From CALCKU01 sp964534845 (GTDB lineage Bacteria; Pseudomonadota; Alphaproteobacteria; Caulobacterales; Maricaulaceae): DNA of 64,000 nt. How positions within the stretch are numbered: position 1 is the stretch's first letter; the number at the start of each line of letters is the position of its first letter. Shown here piece after piece: positions 35,014 to 42,903 of the stretch. A model generated the notes under the pieces. It saw only the letters and a program-made list of their open reading frames with translations, searched no databases and was not told where the DNA came from. The stretch covers positions 7,386-71,385 of the forward strand of contig CAZHPV010000007.1 in assembly GCA_964534845.1 (NCBI GenBank), in the 5' to 3' direction. A program made the translations under genes and the position numbers.

Positions 35014-35928
35014 ATGTGCGACGACATTACAGAATTAGAAAATCAAGGCTTTTACGAGCGCCAATATAACCGCAGGCAATTCAGTCTTATGGGCGGAGGG
35101 GCTGCAATATCGTTAGCCTTTGCAGGCTGCGCGCCCGGTGAAAAAACAACAACGAATAGCTCTGCAAATAGCTCTGCGGGCGTCGACATTATCGAAAATG
35201 ACGTCATTATCGAAACTGGGGACGGAGAAACGGATGCCTATTTCGCGCATCCCGCTCAAGGTCAGCACGCAGCCGTTTTGATCTGGCCTGATATTGTCAG
35301 CCTAAGACCCGCTTTTAAAATGATGGCTAAACGGCTCGCCAAAGACGGCTATGCAGCCCTCGTCGTCAATCCTTATTACCGCCAGACCCCTTCCCCGATT
35401 GTCAAAGTCGGGGAAACATTTAGAACACCGGGTGTGCGTGAGCGTATCGTGCCTTTTGCGCGGGCCTTAACACGGGAAACAACCCAGCGTGACACAGCAG
35501 CCTTTGTAAACTGGCTCGATGGTCAGAGCGCGGTAGATACAGGCCGCAAAATCGGTGTCACGGGCTATTGCATGGGCGGTCCGATGACAATGGTATCAGC
35601 GGCTCATAGATCTGACCGTATCGGCGCGGGGGCGTCCTTTCATGGCGGGGGGCTGGTAACAGATAAAGATGATAGTCCGCATCTCCTTATCCCGCAAATG
35701 CAAGCCAGCTATCTTGTGGCAATCGCCGATAATGACGATAAGCGCGATCCCGACCATAAGAATGTCTTACGCCAAAGCTTTGACGCCGCCGGACGGGATG
35801 CAGAGATTGAAGTCTATAAAGGCGCTCAACATGGGTGGTGCCCCCCTGACTCAGCCGTCTATAATGACAAAATGGCTGAAAAGGCTTGGGCCAGAAAATT
35901 GGCTTTATTCGAGAAGGCTTTGGCGTAA
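35014..35928 (+). CDS. Dienelactone hydrolase family protein with Tat-like signal
   Basis: A 304-residue exported hydrolase. The N-terminus carries a twin-arginine-like YNRRQFSLMGGGAAISLAFAGC, where the final Cys could also be lipidated. The fold shows the nucleophile Cys in GYCMGG (typical of the DLH family, which uses Cys rather than Ser), an Asp in ADNDDKRDPD and the catalytic His in GAQHGWC. It may split lactones or esters in the periplasm. GGTGAGG precedes the start. Confidence 0.85.
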   Translation: MCDDITELENQGFYERQYNRRQFSLMGGGAAISLAFAGCAPGEKTTTNSSANSSAGVDIIENDVIIETGDGETDAYFAHPAQGQHAAVLIWPDIVSLRPAFKMMAKRLAKDGYAALVVNPYYRQTPSPIVKVGETFRTPGVRERIVPFARALTRETTQRDTAAFVNWLDGQSAVDTGRKIGVTGYCMGGPMTMVSAAHRSDRIGAGASFHGGGLVTDKDDSPHLLIPQMQASYLVAIADNDDKRDPDHKNVLRQSFDAAGRDAEIEVYKGAQHGWCPPDSAVYNDKMAEKAWARKLALFEKALA

Positions 35929-36020
35929 GCAAGCGCCGCACCGCCTAGCAATAGATTCGTCCTTGGCCTTTTTCAATTTATCCCAAATCATTCAAGCTGT
36001 ATTGATTACCAAAACATCTA

Positions 36021-36090
36021 GAGCGGCTTAGACGCCCAAAATAAGACGCTCAACAAAGTCGCTTAATCCCCAAAAACGAAAGTTAGCCAA
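36021..36090 (+). repeat. Palindromic repeat doublet 1 (downstream of acetyltransferase gene)
   Basis: GAGCGGCTTA (36021) and TAAGACGCTC (36042-36051) pair with one mismatch around the loop core CGCCCAAAA. A degraded second copy follows directly (GTCGCTTAATCCCCAAAAAC). The doublet ends at the stop of the minus-strand acetyltransferase gene. Confidence 0.55.
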
Positions 36091-36609
36091 TCAGATTATT
36101 TTACGCATTGCGCACCTGTGGTCTAAAGGTAAACCAGATGATTTTTCTTCCTGTAATTTTCGTTCTAGGTATTGCGGCAATATATCTGCCGTTAGAATAA
36201 CAAAACCTAGCCTTTGATAATATGGAGCATTCCAAGGCACATCTATGAATGTTGTTAGAGTTGCTGTTGACAGACCTAATGATTTTGCTTCTGTTAAAGC
36301 TGTTTCAAGCAAATTTGAGCCTATGCCTTTTTTCTGATAGTTCCTGCTAACTGAAACTTCTCCAATATAAAATTCGCCCTCAATAATTTCAGCATTAATG
36401 AAGCCACAAATTGTTTGGGTTAAGGAATCTATAGCAACCCAACTCAAGCCTTTAGCCAATATATGTTTATGCTCTTCGGCAGACATTACACTATCATCTG
36501 CAATCCATGATAAGCTTGGCAACGATTTGAATACACTACTAGCACAACGCTCTACGAGCGGTAGGTACTCAACATCGGATAATTCGGTCTTTCGGATAAT
36601 ATAGTTCAT
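36091..36609 (-). CDS. GNAT-family N-acetyltransferase (accessory)
   Basis: From ATG 36609 the protein has 172 residues and starts MNYIIRKTELSDVEYLPLVE, the usual GNAT opening. Motif A is SVSRNYQKKGIGSNLLETAL (Q/R-x-x-G-x-G/A), followed by LGLSTATLTTFIDVPWNAPYYQRLGF, as in aminoglycoside- and small-molecule acetyltransferases. The DNA is clearly AT-richer than the neighbours, and repeats lie at both ends, which suggests it was acquired. A TTG-led reading reaches 36642. Substrate unknown. Confidence 0.75.
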   Translation of the reverse strand: MNYIIRKTELSDVEYLPLVERCASSVFKSLPSLSWIADDSVMSAEEHKHILAKGLSWVAIDSLTQTICGFINAEIIEGEFYIGEVSVSRNYQKKGIGSNLLETALTEAKSLGLSTATLTTFIDVPWNAPYYQRLGFVILTADILPQYLERKLQEEKSSGLPLDHRCAMRKII

Positions 36610-36679
36610 CAATACTGATAACAATTCTTGTTTTGCTTTCAAATTCTAATGTCGAACTATTCGATAAGCTGGCATCTAC

Positions 36680-36750
36680 CAACGGCTAAACGACCTAAAA
36701 TAAGAGGCACAATGGCAGGCTTAGAAAGCCCAAAATAGGACACCGTTAGG
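36680..36750 (+). repeat. Palindromic repeat doublet 2 (between acetyltransferase and membrane-protein genes)
   Basis: Two direct copies about 40 bases apart carry the cores ACGACCTAAAATAAGAGGCA (36690) and AAGCCCAAAATAGGACACCG (36725). CCAACGG near the left end can also pair with CCGTTAGG at the right end. It lies 20 bases downstream of the membrane-protein stop. Confidence 0.6.
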
Positions 36751-36769
36751 ATATATTCCATGTGCCCAG

Positions 36770-37156
36770 TTAGTGCTTAATGAAAGCTTGCTCCAGAGGA
36801 TAGACAACAAAACGCCATACCATCCCGTAAAATATGGGGCCGCCAATTAAAACTAGGTAGCGTATGTTGCCGGTTAGCCCATAAACTCTTTCCGGAATGC
36901 CAAAATAACTACCAATGCTTGCCATAACGAGACCGATAAGAAGTCCAGTCAAAAGCATATTTCTTTTATTTCTCTCAAATTTAACAAAAGATGATATGAA
37001 ATTGCAGAGGCCAAATAATAGTGGAACAATTAAGCCGACATACATAAAATCAAGGTCTCCCCCTGCGCGCGTATTAGACACGGCAAGACCTAATAATGGC
37101 CAGAGTGTGGCTGGCAAAGAGGATGCAATTACAAAATACTTGAAACCTGATTTCAT
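36770..37156 (-). CDS. Small four-span membrane protein of unknown function (accessory)
   Basis: From ATG 37156 the product is 128 residues with four hydrophobic stretches: FVIASSLPATLWPLLGLAVS, FMYVGLIVPLLFGLCNFISSF, MLLTGLLIGLVMASIG and YLVLIGGPIFYGMVWRFVVYPL. It fits no family I know. The base composition is low in GC like the adjacent acetyltransferase, and a palindromic repeat doublet follows its stop. A TTG-led reading begins at 37186. Confidence 0.55.
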   Translation of the reverse strand: MKSGFKYFVIASSLPATLWPLLGLAVSNTRAGGDLDFMYVGLIVPLLFGLCNFISSFVKFERNKRNMLLTGLLIGLVMASIGSYFGIPERVYGLTGNIRYLVLIGGPIFYGMVWRFVVYPLEQAFIKH

Positions 37157-37337
37157 GTTTAGCTCACTATCATGATTTACCTGCAAGGGTAATGGTTATT
37201 TTCATTTTCTCTTAAAGAAAACAATAGCACATCCATATGGTCTATTAGATTTTATGCTGCGGGGTATTACATCGCAATCTCATTCTGTGCTGTCCGATAT
37301 CAGATCGATGAAACCTTCCACTCCTATCAGATACTAT

Positions 37338-37412
37338 TGAGTGTCTTTAACTCGTCCAAAATAAGCCGCTGAACTTAGAGGCTTGAAACGCCCAATGTAG
37401 GACGCTCGTCCT
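37338..37412 (+). repeat. Palindromic repeat doublet 3 (downstream of the zinc-ribbon gene)
   Basis: First copy: GAGTGTCTTT, then core TCGTCCAAAATAAGCCGCTG (37352). Second copy: AACGCCCAATGTAGGACGCT (37387). The left arm of the first is nearly identical to that of the copy at 39.1 kb. The doublet is 63 bases past the stop of the zinc-ribbon gene. The rest of the 318-base spacer holds nothing recognisable. Confidence 0.6.
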
Positions 37413-37474
37413 ATGTCCACTATGGGGATAAGTGTCGCTTTATTGACAATTTAAAGTGAAGATCATCCCCTTTA

Positions 37475-37726
37475 CTAAGCCAGTCCGCCTTTAAAGCCTT
37501 CTGTCTCATGTTCATTCGCAAGAGCGATCATAATCTTGCCTTTGCATTTCCATTGCTGGCAACGCAACCGTTTCTCAAACTCATCAAGACAGAGCTGTCG
37601 CATATGTGACTTATGAAGATGATGAGCGGGCATTTCATACCAAACGTAACCACACCCCTTGCAGAGGCATTCTATCTTCTGGTTGGGCTCCATATCTAAA
37701 AGCTGTTGTTTCGTCTTCCACCCCAT
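37475..37726 (-). CDS. Zinc-ribbon-like small protein coupled to the Y-family polymerase
   Basis: From ATG 37726 the product has 83 residues. Two cysteine pairs frame it: CLCKGCGYVWY near the start and CQQWKCKGKI near the end, separated by a His-rich and then helical middle (PAHHLHKSHMRQLCLDEFEKRL). This suggests one zinc-binding unit. Its ATG overlaps the polymerase stop by one base (TAATG), so the two are made together from one LexA-controlled message. It may guide the polymerase to DNA or a partner; no family recognised. Confidence 0.6.
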   Translation of the reverse strand: MGWKTKQQLLDMEPNQKIECLCKGCGYVWYEMPAHHLHKSHMRQLCLDEFEKRLRCQQWKCKGKIMIALANEHETEGFKGGLA

Positions 37727-38991
37727 TACCAAAAGTCCTCAGCGCGAGGTATGCGAGTATAGCTAATCTTGCCGCCAAGGTTCCCGCCCGGCGGCATGAC
37801 CCATTTCCCCATCGTCACAAGGGATTTACCGTAACGCGCGTTAAGTCCGTCCACAGCCCGCGTAATACTTTCCCACTTCTGCCGTTCCGGGTCGTCATTA
37901 AGGAGCATATCGAGCTGACGGCTACCTGACGGCGTAAGCTCGCCTAGTGTCACGCCAAGGCGCACGATTTTCATACGCGGCGGCACCTCTTGTTTTGCGT
38001 GGCTCCAGAGCTTATCCAGCGCTGTTAGGCAAGTTTGGTCATCATTGGCCGCGTGGAGTTTATGTCGTGTTGTCCAACTATATTCACCTTTCTTATAGCC
38101 GCGCCGCAAGCTTAACCACATGAACAAGGTGCTGGCATAAAAGCCCTCACGCCGCATCCGCCTCGCGGCTTTCACAAGCAGGATACGGGAACAATCCCGC
38201 GCATCTTTAAAGGTGCGGAGTTCGGGCGGCAGGACTCGCCCATGGCCGAACATCCCGCGTTCTGATTTACCCGCCTGAATGTCATAGCCATGAAGCGCAT
38301 ACCAAAGCCGTTCGCCCGTGACATTGCGCCAAAGCTTTCGCATTTGCTTAGGCTCCGTCGCGAGTAAATCACGCATGTTATAAACCCCCGCCATATGAAG
38401 TCGTTTTTCCATTCGCTTTCCTATGCCTGGAATATCGTCAAAGGGGAGTCTCAGCATTGGCGCTGGCATGGCTTGCGGCGTCCAGATCGTCACGCCATTG
38501 GGCTTGTCCATCTTACACGCGATTTTGGCGAGGTGGCGATTAGCGGCAAAGCCAATGGAACAGGTCACATGCGGCCCAACCCCTTCGGCAATCGCGGCTT
38601 TCAAATTGCGCGCGAGCGTCTGGGGGTCAGCAATGTCTTTGCGGTCCAGTTTGCAACATAACTCATCTATCGACTTGATAGCCGAAACAGGGATGACGCT
38701 ATTAATTTCAGCCAGAAGCGCATTATGCGCGCGGCGATACAGGTCAGGGCTTTGCGGTTGCAATATCAGCTCAGGACAGATGCGCTTCGCATCCCCTAGT
38801 CGCATGACATTTTTAACGCCCCGCGCTTTAGCTTCTTTAGAGCAAGCGATAACACACGTATGGACTGTCCCGTCAAAGGGAACAATCCCGACAGGCTTAC
38901 CGCGCAAATGCGGTCTGGCTTGTTGCTCGACACTGGCAAAAAAGCCGTCAAAGTCGAGATAGAGCCATTCGATTGTGTTGGGTTTTCGCAC
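37726..38991 (-). CDS. Y-family translesion DNA polymerase (ImpB/DinP type)
   Basis: A 421-residue polymerase. The palm motif YLDFDGFFASVE (residues 12-23) holds the first catalytic Asp and the steric-gate Phe pair. SIDEL supplies the second Asp-Glu. HVTCSIGFAANRHLAKIACKMDKPNG and the helix-hairpin-helix IPGIGKRMEKRLHMAG follow. All catalytic residues are there, unlike in the inactive ImuB proteins. The C-terminal little-finger half is basic, ending ARYGKSLVTMGKWV and RAEDFW. No clear clamp-binding motif. A perfect LexA box lies 37 bases upstream, so it is DNA-damage induced. Confidence 0.88.
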   Translation of the reverse strand: MRKPNTIEWLYLDFDGFFASVEQQARPHLRGKPVGIVPFDGTVHTCVIACSKEAKARGVKNVMRLGDAKRICPELILQPQSPDLYRRAHNALLAEINSVIPVSAIKSIDELCCKLDRKDIADPQTLARNLKAAIAEGVGPHVTCSIGFAANRHLAKIACKMDKPNGVTIWTPQAMPAPMLRLPFDDIPGIGKRMEKRLHMAGVYNMRDLLATEPKQMRKLWRNVTGERLWYALHGYDIQAGKSERGMFGHGRVLPPELRTFKDARDCSRILLVKAARRMRREGFYASTLFMWLSLRRGYKKGEYSWTTRHKLHAANDDQTCLTALDKLWSHAKQEVPPRMKIVRLGVTLGELTPSGSRQLDMLLNDDPERQKWESITRAVDGLNARYGKSLVTMGKWVMPPGGNLGGKISYTRIPRAEDFW

Positions 38992-39027
38992 GATATTGAC
39001 TATCCATAATTATGAATCTTCAAATAA

Positions 39028-39042
39028 GAACAAAAATAGAAC
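39028..39042 (-). promoter_or_regulatory. LexA (SOS) box of the Y-family polymerase operon
   Basis: GAAC (39028-39031), seven bases, GAAC (39039-39042); on the coding strand this is GTTC-N7-GTTC, the alphaproteobacterial LexA site. It ends 37 bases before the polymerase start, where a repressor would block the promoter. Confidence 0.8.
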
Positions 39043-39097
39043 ATTAGTCAACTAGGAATTTGATCCTATGCTGAATTCGTATGTGGATAACAATCAT

Positions 39098-39137
39098 TGA
39101 GTGTCTTAAAATCGCCCAAAATAAGACACTGAGTTGA
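39098..39137 (+). repeat. Palindromic repeat, best-preserved copy (downstream of thiolase gene)
   Basis: AGTGTCTTA (39100-39108) and TAAGACACT (39122-39130) pair perfectly over nine bases. The loop is AAATCGCCCAAAA. This is the cleanest member of the family seen at 36-37.4 kb and lies 55 bases past the thiolase stop. Confidence 0.65.
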
Positions 39138-39192
39138 GGTCCCCTTTGGGATTTAGCGCTCTCTCAGGCCGTGAGGATTAAGCCTGCACCTT

Positions 39193-40371
39193 TTAAGCCC
39201 GCTTAAGACACACTGCCGTGGCTTCACCGCCGCCAATACACAGGCTGGCGACACCTGTTTTGGCGTCACGTTTTTCCATAGCTGCGATAAGCGTTGCGAT
39301 GATACGCGCGCCCGAGGCGCCAATGGGATGACCCAGCACACACCCACCGCCATTTACATTAACTTTCTCATGATCCAGCCCCAGTTCCTGCATGGCAATC
39401 ATGGGGACGACGGCAAAAGCTTCGTTGATTTCCCAAAGGTCAACATCACTCGCGTCCCACCCCGCTTTGTCCAGCGCCTTTTGCATGGCTTTAACAGGCG
39501 CTGTCGTGAAATAGGCCGGCGCATGGGCGTGGGCTGCATGCGAGACAATTTCGGCGAGTATCTTATGCCCGCCCTCTTTGGCTTCAGATTTGCGCATAAG
39601 TACAAGCGCAGCCGCCCCGTCATTTATCGAGCTGGCATTAGCAGCCGTGACTGTACCGTCTTTGGTAAAAACCGCCCGCAGGCTCGGGATTTTTTCAGGA
39701 CGGGCATTTTTGGGGCCTTCATCTTCTGTTATGACTATATCGCCCTTACGGTGTTTGACATTCACCGGAGTCAGTTCACGTTCAAAGTCGCCATTTTCCT
39801 GAGCCTTTTGGGCCCGGCGTACTGATTCAATCGCATAGGCATCTTGTTGCTCGCGCGTGAATTGGTATTCCTTGGCAATCATATCGGCAAAAACGCCCAT
39901 AGCATTACCCTCATAGGCATCTGTCAGCCCGTCATACATCATGCTATCGACCATTTCGACATTGCCCATACGCGCCCCGCCGCGCGCCTTGGGCATCAGG
40001 TAAGGCGCATTTGTCATGCTTTCCATACCGCCCGCAACCGCTATATTGATTGACCCTGCCTTGATAGCATCATGGGCCATAATCGCGGCCTGCATACCAG
40101 AGCCGCACATCTTATTGATAGTCGTAGCCTCTACATGGTCTGCCAATCCGGCCTTAAAAGCCGCCTGCCGCGCTGGCGCTTGGCCTTGCCCAGCGGGTAA
40201 AACACATCCCATAATAGCCTGCTCAACCTTATCAGGCTCAATGCCGGCTTCTTTTATGGCGCCCTTTATAGCCACAGCCCCAAGTGTCGACGCCTTCACA
40301 GTCGCAAAAGCCCCTTGAAAAGCCCCCATTGGCGTTCTCGCCAAACCAATAATAACAACAGGATCAACCAT
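39193..40371 (-). CDS. Acetyl-CoA C-acyltransferase (thiolase)
   Basis: A 392-residue thiolase. The three catalytic elements are present: the acylated Cys in NKMCGSGMQAA, the His in CVLGHPIGASGARI and the second Cys in LCIGGGEATA. NEAFAVVPMIAMQEL is also typical. The short-chain biosynthetic type (AtoB/PhaA), which joins two acetyl-CoA, fits the length and sequence better than the FadA beta-oxidation type. No partner reductase is adjacent. A palindromic repeat follows its stop. Confidence 0.92.
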   Translation of the reverse strand: MVDPVVIIGLARTPMGAFQGAFATVKASTLGAVAIKGAIKEAGIEPDKVEQAIMGCVLPAGQGQAPARQAAFKAGLADHVEATTINKMCGSGMQAAIMAHDAIKAGSINIAVAGGMESMTNAPYLMPKARGGARMGNVEMVDSMMYDGLTDAYEGNAMGVFADMIAKEYQFTREQQDAYAIESVRRAQKAQENGDFERELTPVNVKHRKGDIVITEDEGPKNARPEKIPSLRAVFTKDGTVTAANASSINDGAAALVLMRKSEAKEGGHKILAEIVSHAAHAHAPAYFTTAPVKAMQKALDKAGWDASDVDLWEINEAFAVVPMIAMQELGLDHEKVNVNGGGCVLGHPIGASGARIIATLIAAMEKRDAKTGVASLCIGGGEATAVCLKRA

Positions 40372-40373
40372 AT

Positions 40374-40565
40374 TTACTCCTCTAAATCTATTTGGGTTTG
40401 ATTTCCCGAGCTTTTCTTTTCAGCCCGTAAGTTTGCCAAATGCGCCTTTCGTTCGCGACGCAATACCCGTTGTTCAGTTTCAAATTTTCTCTTTCGCTGA
40501 TTTGAAAAAAACAAAATGCCTATGCACGCTAAAACCAGCAAAACTATAATAAGACTATCGGACAT
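40374..40565 (-). CDS. Small single-span membrane protein
   Basis: A 63-residue frame ending two bases... from the thiolase start region, with one N-terminal membrane span (SLIIVLLVLACIGILFFS), then a strongly charged helix RKRKFETEQRVLRRERKAHLANLRAEKK. The stop lies just before the thiolase start on the same strand, so it may lead that transcript. The pattern suits a small membrane protein with a cytoplasmic coiled-coil. No family known. Confidence 0.5.
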   Translation of the reverse strand: MSDSLIIVLLVLACIGILFFSNQRKRKFETEQRVLRRERKAHLANLRAEKKSSGNQTQIDLEE

Positions 40566-40581
40566 ACATACTCAAAATTTC

Positions 40582-40617
40582 AAAAAAAATGACCCAACCC
40601 TTAGTAAAGGGTGGGTC
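40582..40617 (-). terminator. Rho-independent terminator of the dodecin gene
   Basis: On the minus strand GACCCACCCTT pairs with AAGGGTTGGGTC (one bulged base) around a four-base loop and is followed by eight T residues (plus-strand A tract 40582-40589). It lies 77 bases past the dodecin stop. Confidence 0.8.
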
Positions 40618-40693
40618 ACAAATAACAAGTCACATAAATTTCAGATGAATCCAATGATTATATGAACTTTATTCAACAAACGATCAAATATAA

Positions 40694-40900
40694 CTAGTCT
40701 TTAACCTGAAATGTTACCTGCATATTGACGCGAAAATTCTCAACATTGCCGTCACTGCCAACAGTCGCAGACTGATCGTTCACATAAATAGACTTAATGT
40801 TCTTCACAGTTTTTGACATGCGCGTTACACCGTTCTTTATGGCCTGTTCAAATGACTTTGGACTTTCGGACATGATTTGGACAGATTTCATAATAGCCAT
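40694..40900 (-). CDS. Dodecin-family flavin-binding protein
   Basis: A 68-residue protein with the dodecin layout: strand MKSVQIMSESPKSFEQAIKNGVTRMSKTVKNIKSIYVNDQSATV, then the last two strands ENFRVNMQVTFQVKD. Dodecins form 12-mer shells storing riboflavin-type ligands or, in some cases, coenzyme A. The flavin-stacking Trp of archaeal and some bacterial dodecins is replaced by Tyr (SIYVND). Own terminator downstream. Confidence 0.85.
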   Translation of the reverse strand: MAIMKSVQIMSESPKSFEQAIKNGVTRMSKTVKNIKSIYVNDQSATVGSDGNVENFRVNMQVTFQVKD

Positions 40901-40996
40901 AGTTTTCTCCTCAAATTATGGATTAATAGAAACATTTTACAGATATCAGTTCGACTGTATATGCAGTTTTGCAGTTTATTGTGAATTAGCGTAACT

Positions 40997-42223
40997 TTAA
41001 GTCGAACGGGTAATCCAGCCACCCCCGAGAACACGCGAGGATTCGGCGCCGGGCTCATAAAAAACACAGGCTTGTCCCGGCGATATACCTTCCGCCGGCG
41101 TATCAAGATCAATGACCACGTCACCGTCAAAAACCGAAAAGCGGGCCGGTGTTGGCGCCTGTGTAGACCGGATTTTCACACTTAATTCGCGGCCAGAAAG
41201 GTCGGAGCCAAAATTGCCCTCCCCAATCCAGTTAATATCTTCAAGCCATATACGCGAGCGTGCCAAGGCCGAACGCGGTCCGACAATGATGCGGTCCTGT
41301 TCCGCCTCTATTCTAACAACATATAGCGGCTCTGCACCCGAACCGTCGGCTAGCCCTAAACCGCGGCGCTGTCCGATTGTATAATACATCACCCCGCGGT
41401 GACGGCCCAAAATTTTGCCATTAATATGCACAATCTCACCGGGAACGGCGGCATTGGGACGTAACTTTTCAATGACATCCGTATATTTGCCGTTTGGCAC
41501 AAAGCAGATATCTTGACTGTCTGGTTTTGCAGCCACGTTCAAACCCATCTCAACCGCCAAGTTACGCGTCTGCGATTTATCCATATGGCCGAGCGGAAAC
41601 CGTAAAAACGCCAATTGTTCGGCTGTTGTGGCAAATAGAAAATAACTCTGGTCTTTCCCGCCGTCATAGGCCCGGTGTAATTCCGGCCCGTCCTTTCCCA
41701 TGACGCGCTTTATATAATGCCCTGTCGCCATACAATCTGCATTAAGATCTTTGGCAACTTTTAACAGGTCTTTGAACTTAACGGTCTGATTGCACCGCAC
41801 ACACGGAATAGGCGTTGCGCCTTGCAGATAGCTATCGGCAAAGTCCTCAATCACCTGCTGGCGAAAATTACTCTCATAATCTAAAACATAGTGCGGAAAA
41901 TCCATCATTTCGGCAACACGCTTGGCGTCGTAGATATCTTGGCCCGCGCAACAGGCTTTTGCTTTTTGAATAGCCGCGCCGTGATCATATAATTGCAAGG
42001 TCACGCCAATAACCTCATAGCCTTCGCGCGCAAGGAGAGCGGCGCAAACCGAACTATCTACCCCGCCGCTCATGGCAACAACCACACGCGTATCAGCAAC
42101 AGGTTTCGCAAAGCCCAGACTATTAACGGGGCTATTAACTTGATTATCAAGTTTAGCCGTCGTCTTAAGCTGAGCTGTGTGATCCACGGCTTTGAAGGTA
42201 TTATGATCGCTTTTTTGGGTCAC
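40997..42223 (-). CDS. mnmA: tRNA-specific 2-thiouridylase MnmA
   Basis: A 408-residue enzyme that places sulfur on U34 of tRNAs for Lys, Glu and Gln. The PP-loop is VVAMSGGVDSSVCAALL. The catalytic cysteine pair lies in PCVRCNQTVKF and in DSQDICFVPNG, and YTIGQRRGLGL and SPGQACVFYE close the C-terminal barrels. About 45 extra residues precede the PP-loop and may be a wrong start, but no clear internal Met sits at the usual place. It is divergent from sciP. Confidence 0.95.
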   Translation of the reverse strand: MTQKSDHNTFKAVDHTAQLKTTAKLDNQVNSPVNSLGFAKPVADTRVVVAMSGGVDSSVCAALLAREGYEVIGVTLQLYDHGAAIQKAKACCAGQDIYDAKRVAEMMDFPHYVLDYESNFRQQVIEDFADSYLQGATPIPCVRCNQTVKFKDLLKVAKDLNADCMATGHYIKRVMGKDGPELHRAYDGGKDQSYFLFATTAEQLAFLRFPLGHMDKSQTRNLAVEMGLNVAAKPDSQDICFVPNGKYTDVIEKLRPNAAVPGEIVHINGKILGRHRGVMYYTIGQRRGLGLADGSGAEPLYVVRIEAEQDRIIVGPRSALARSRIWLEDINWIGEGNFGSDLSGRELSVKIRSTQAPTPARFSVFDGDVVIDLDTPAEGISPGQACVFYEPGAESSRVLGGGWITRST

Positions 42224-42464
42224 TAAATCCTATTTCGTGTACGTTTTAAGCCTGCGCAAAAAATAAATTTTAAAAAAAATTCTTAATCCACCGGCTCCTA
42301 TAAAGGGCCTTTTGTATCAAGTCGAGACATGTTCGATTACGGTTACCATAAAAAAGACTCAATAGAATCAACATCTTATTTTTTCTGTAAACCTTTATTA
42401 ACGTAAAAAGCCTTTCTGTTAACCTTCGTAAACATATGTTTTTATTGAGTTTTTTTTAGCTCGC

Positions 42465-42496
42465 TTAAACTCTTTTTAACCCGCTCCGCCTATAAG
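42465..42496 (+). promoter_or_regulatory. CtrA box and -10 element of sciP
   Basis: TTAA (42465-42468), seven bases, TTAAC (42476-42480) is the full consensus for the cell-cycle regulator CtrA. TATAAG at 42491-42496 is a fair -10 element, 35 bases before the sciP start. The remaining 307-base mnmA/sciP spacer is AT-rich with further TTAACC half-sites (42419-42424) and no other feature. Confidence 0.75.
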
Positions 42497-42530
42497 GGCA
42501 TATCATAAAAAATACCAGAGGGGCAGGTGA

Positions 42531-42803
42531 ATGTCAGAGGTCAGACGTAAAAGAGAAAACGTAGTTATCGGTCCAGAGGGCACAGCGCTCACAATGGCGG
42601 ATCTACCGAAGCCTGATACAGTCCGTTGGGTGATCCGACGCAAAGCCGAAGTCGTTGCCGCCGTGAGGGGTGGATTGCTCACTCTAGAAGGCGCATGTGA
42701 CCGCTACGGTCTATCTACTGAAGAATTTCTGTCTTGGCAGCGTACAATTGAAGCCCATGGTCTAGCCGGCTTACGTACGACACGTATCCAGCAATACAGA
42801 TAA
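42531..42803 (+). CDS. sciP: SciP, CtrA-inhibiting cell-cycle protein (DUF1153)
   Basis: A 90-residue helix-turn-helix protein matching DUF1153 throughout: VIGPEGTALTMADLPKPDTVRWVIRRKAEVVAAVRGGLLTLEGACDRYGLSTEEFLSWQ. In Caulobacter SciP is made late in the cell cycle, binds CtrA and blocks its activation of flagellar and other genes; CtrA itself turns on sciP. The CtrA box upstream supports the same loop here. AGAGGGG lies before the start. Confidence 0.93.
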   Translation: MSEVRRKRENVVIGPEGTALTMADLPKPDTVRWVIRRKAEVVAAVRGGLLTLEGACDRYGLSTEEFLSWQRTIEAHGLAGLRTTRIQQYR

Positions 42804-42903
42804 TCCAACACCCGCAATTCCCATGCTCTAAACTTGCTTTTTACCGCGGAAAAGTGATCAAATATAGCTTTACCCGCCTATAATAAACACGCATATAGCG
42901 GCA

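Noticed and set aside
36021..37412. Integron gene cassettes with attC sites
   Set aside because: The genes lie on one strand with a repeat 3' of each, as in cassettes, and GTTGAGC occurs once. But paired RYYYAAC/GTTRRRY ends with the right spacing are not found and no integrase gene is in the window.
42241..42290. CtrA-like TTAA pair near mnmA
   Set aside because: The spacing between TTAA words is nine, not seven.
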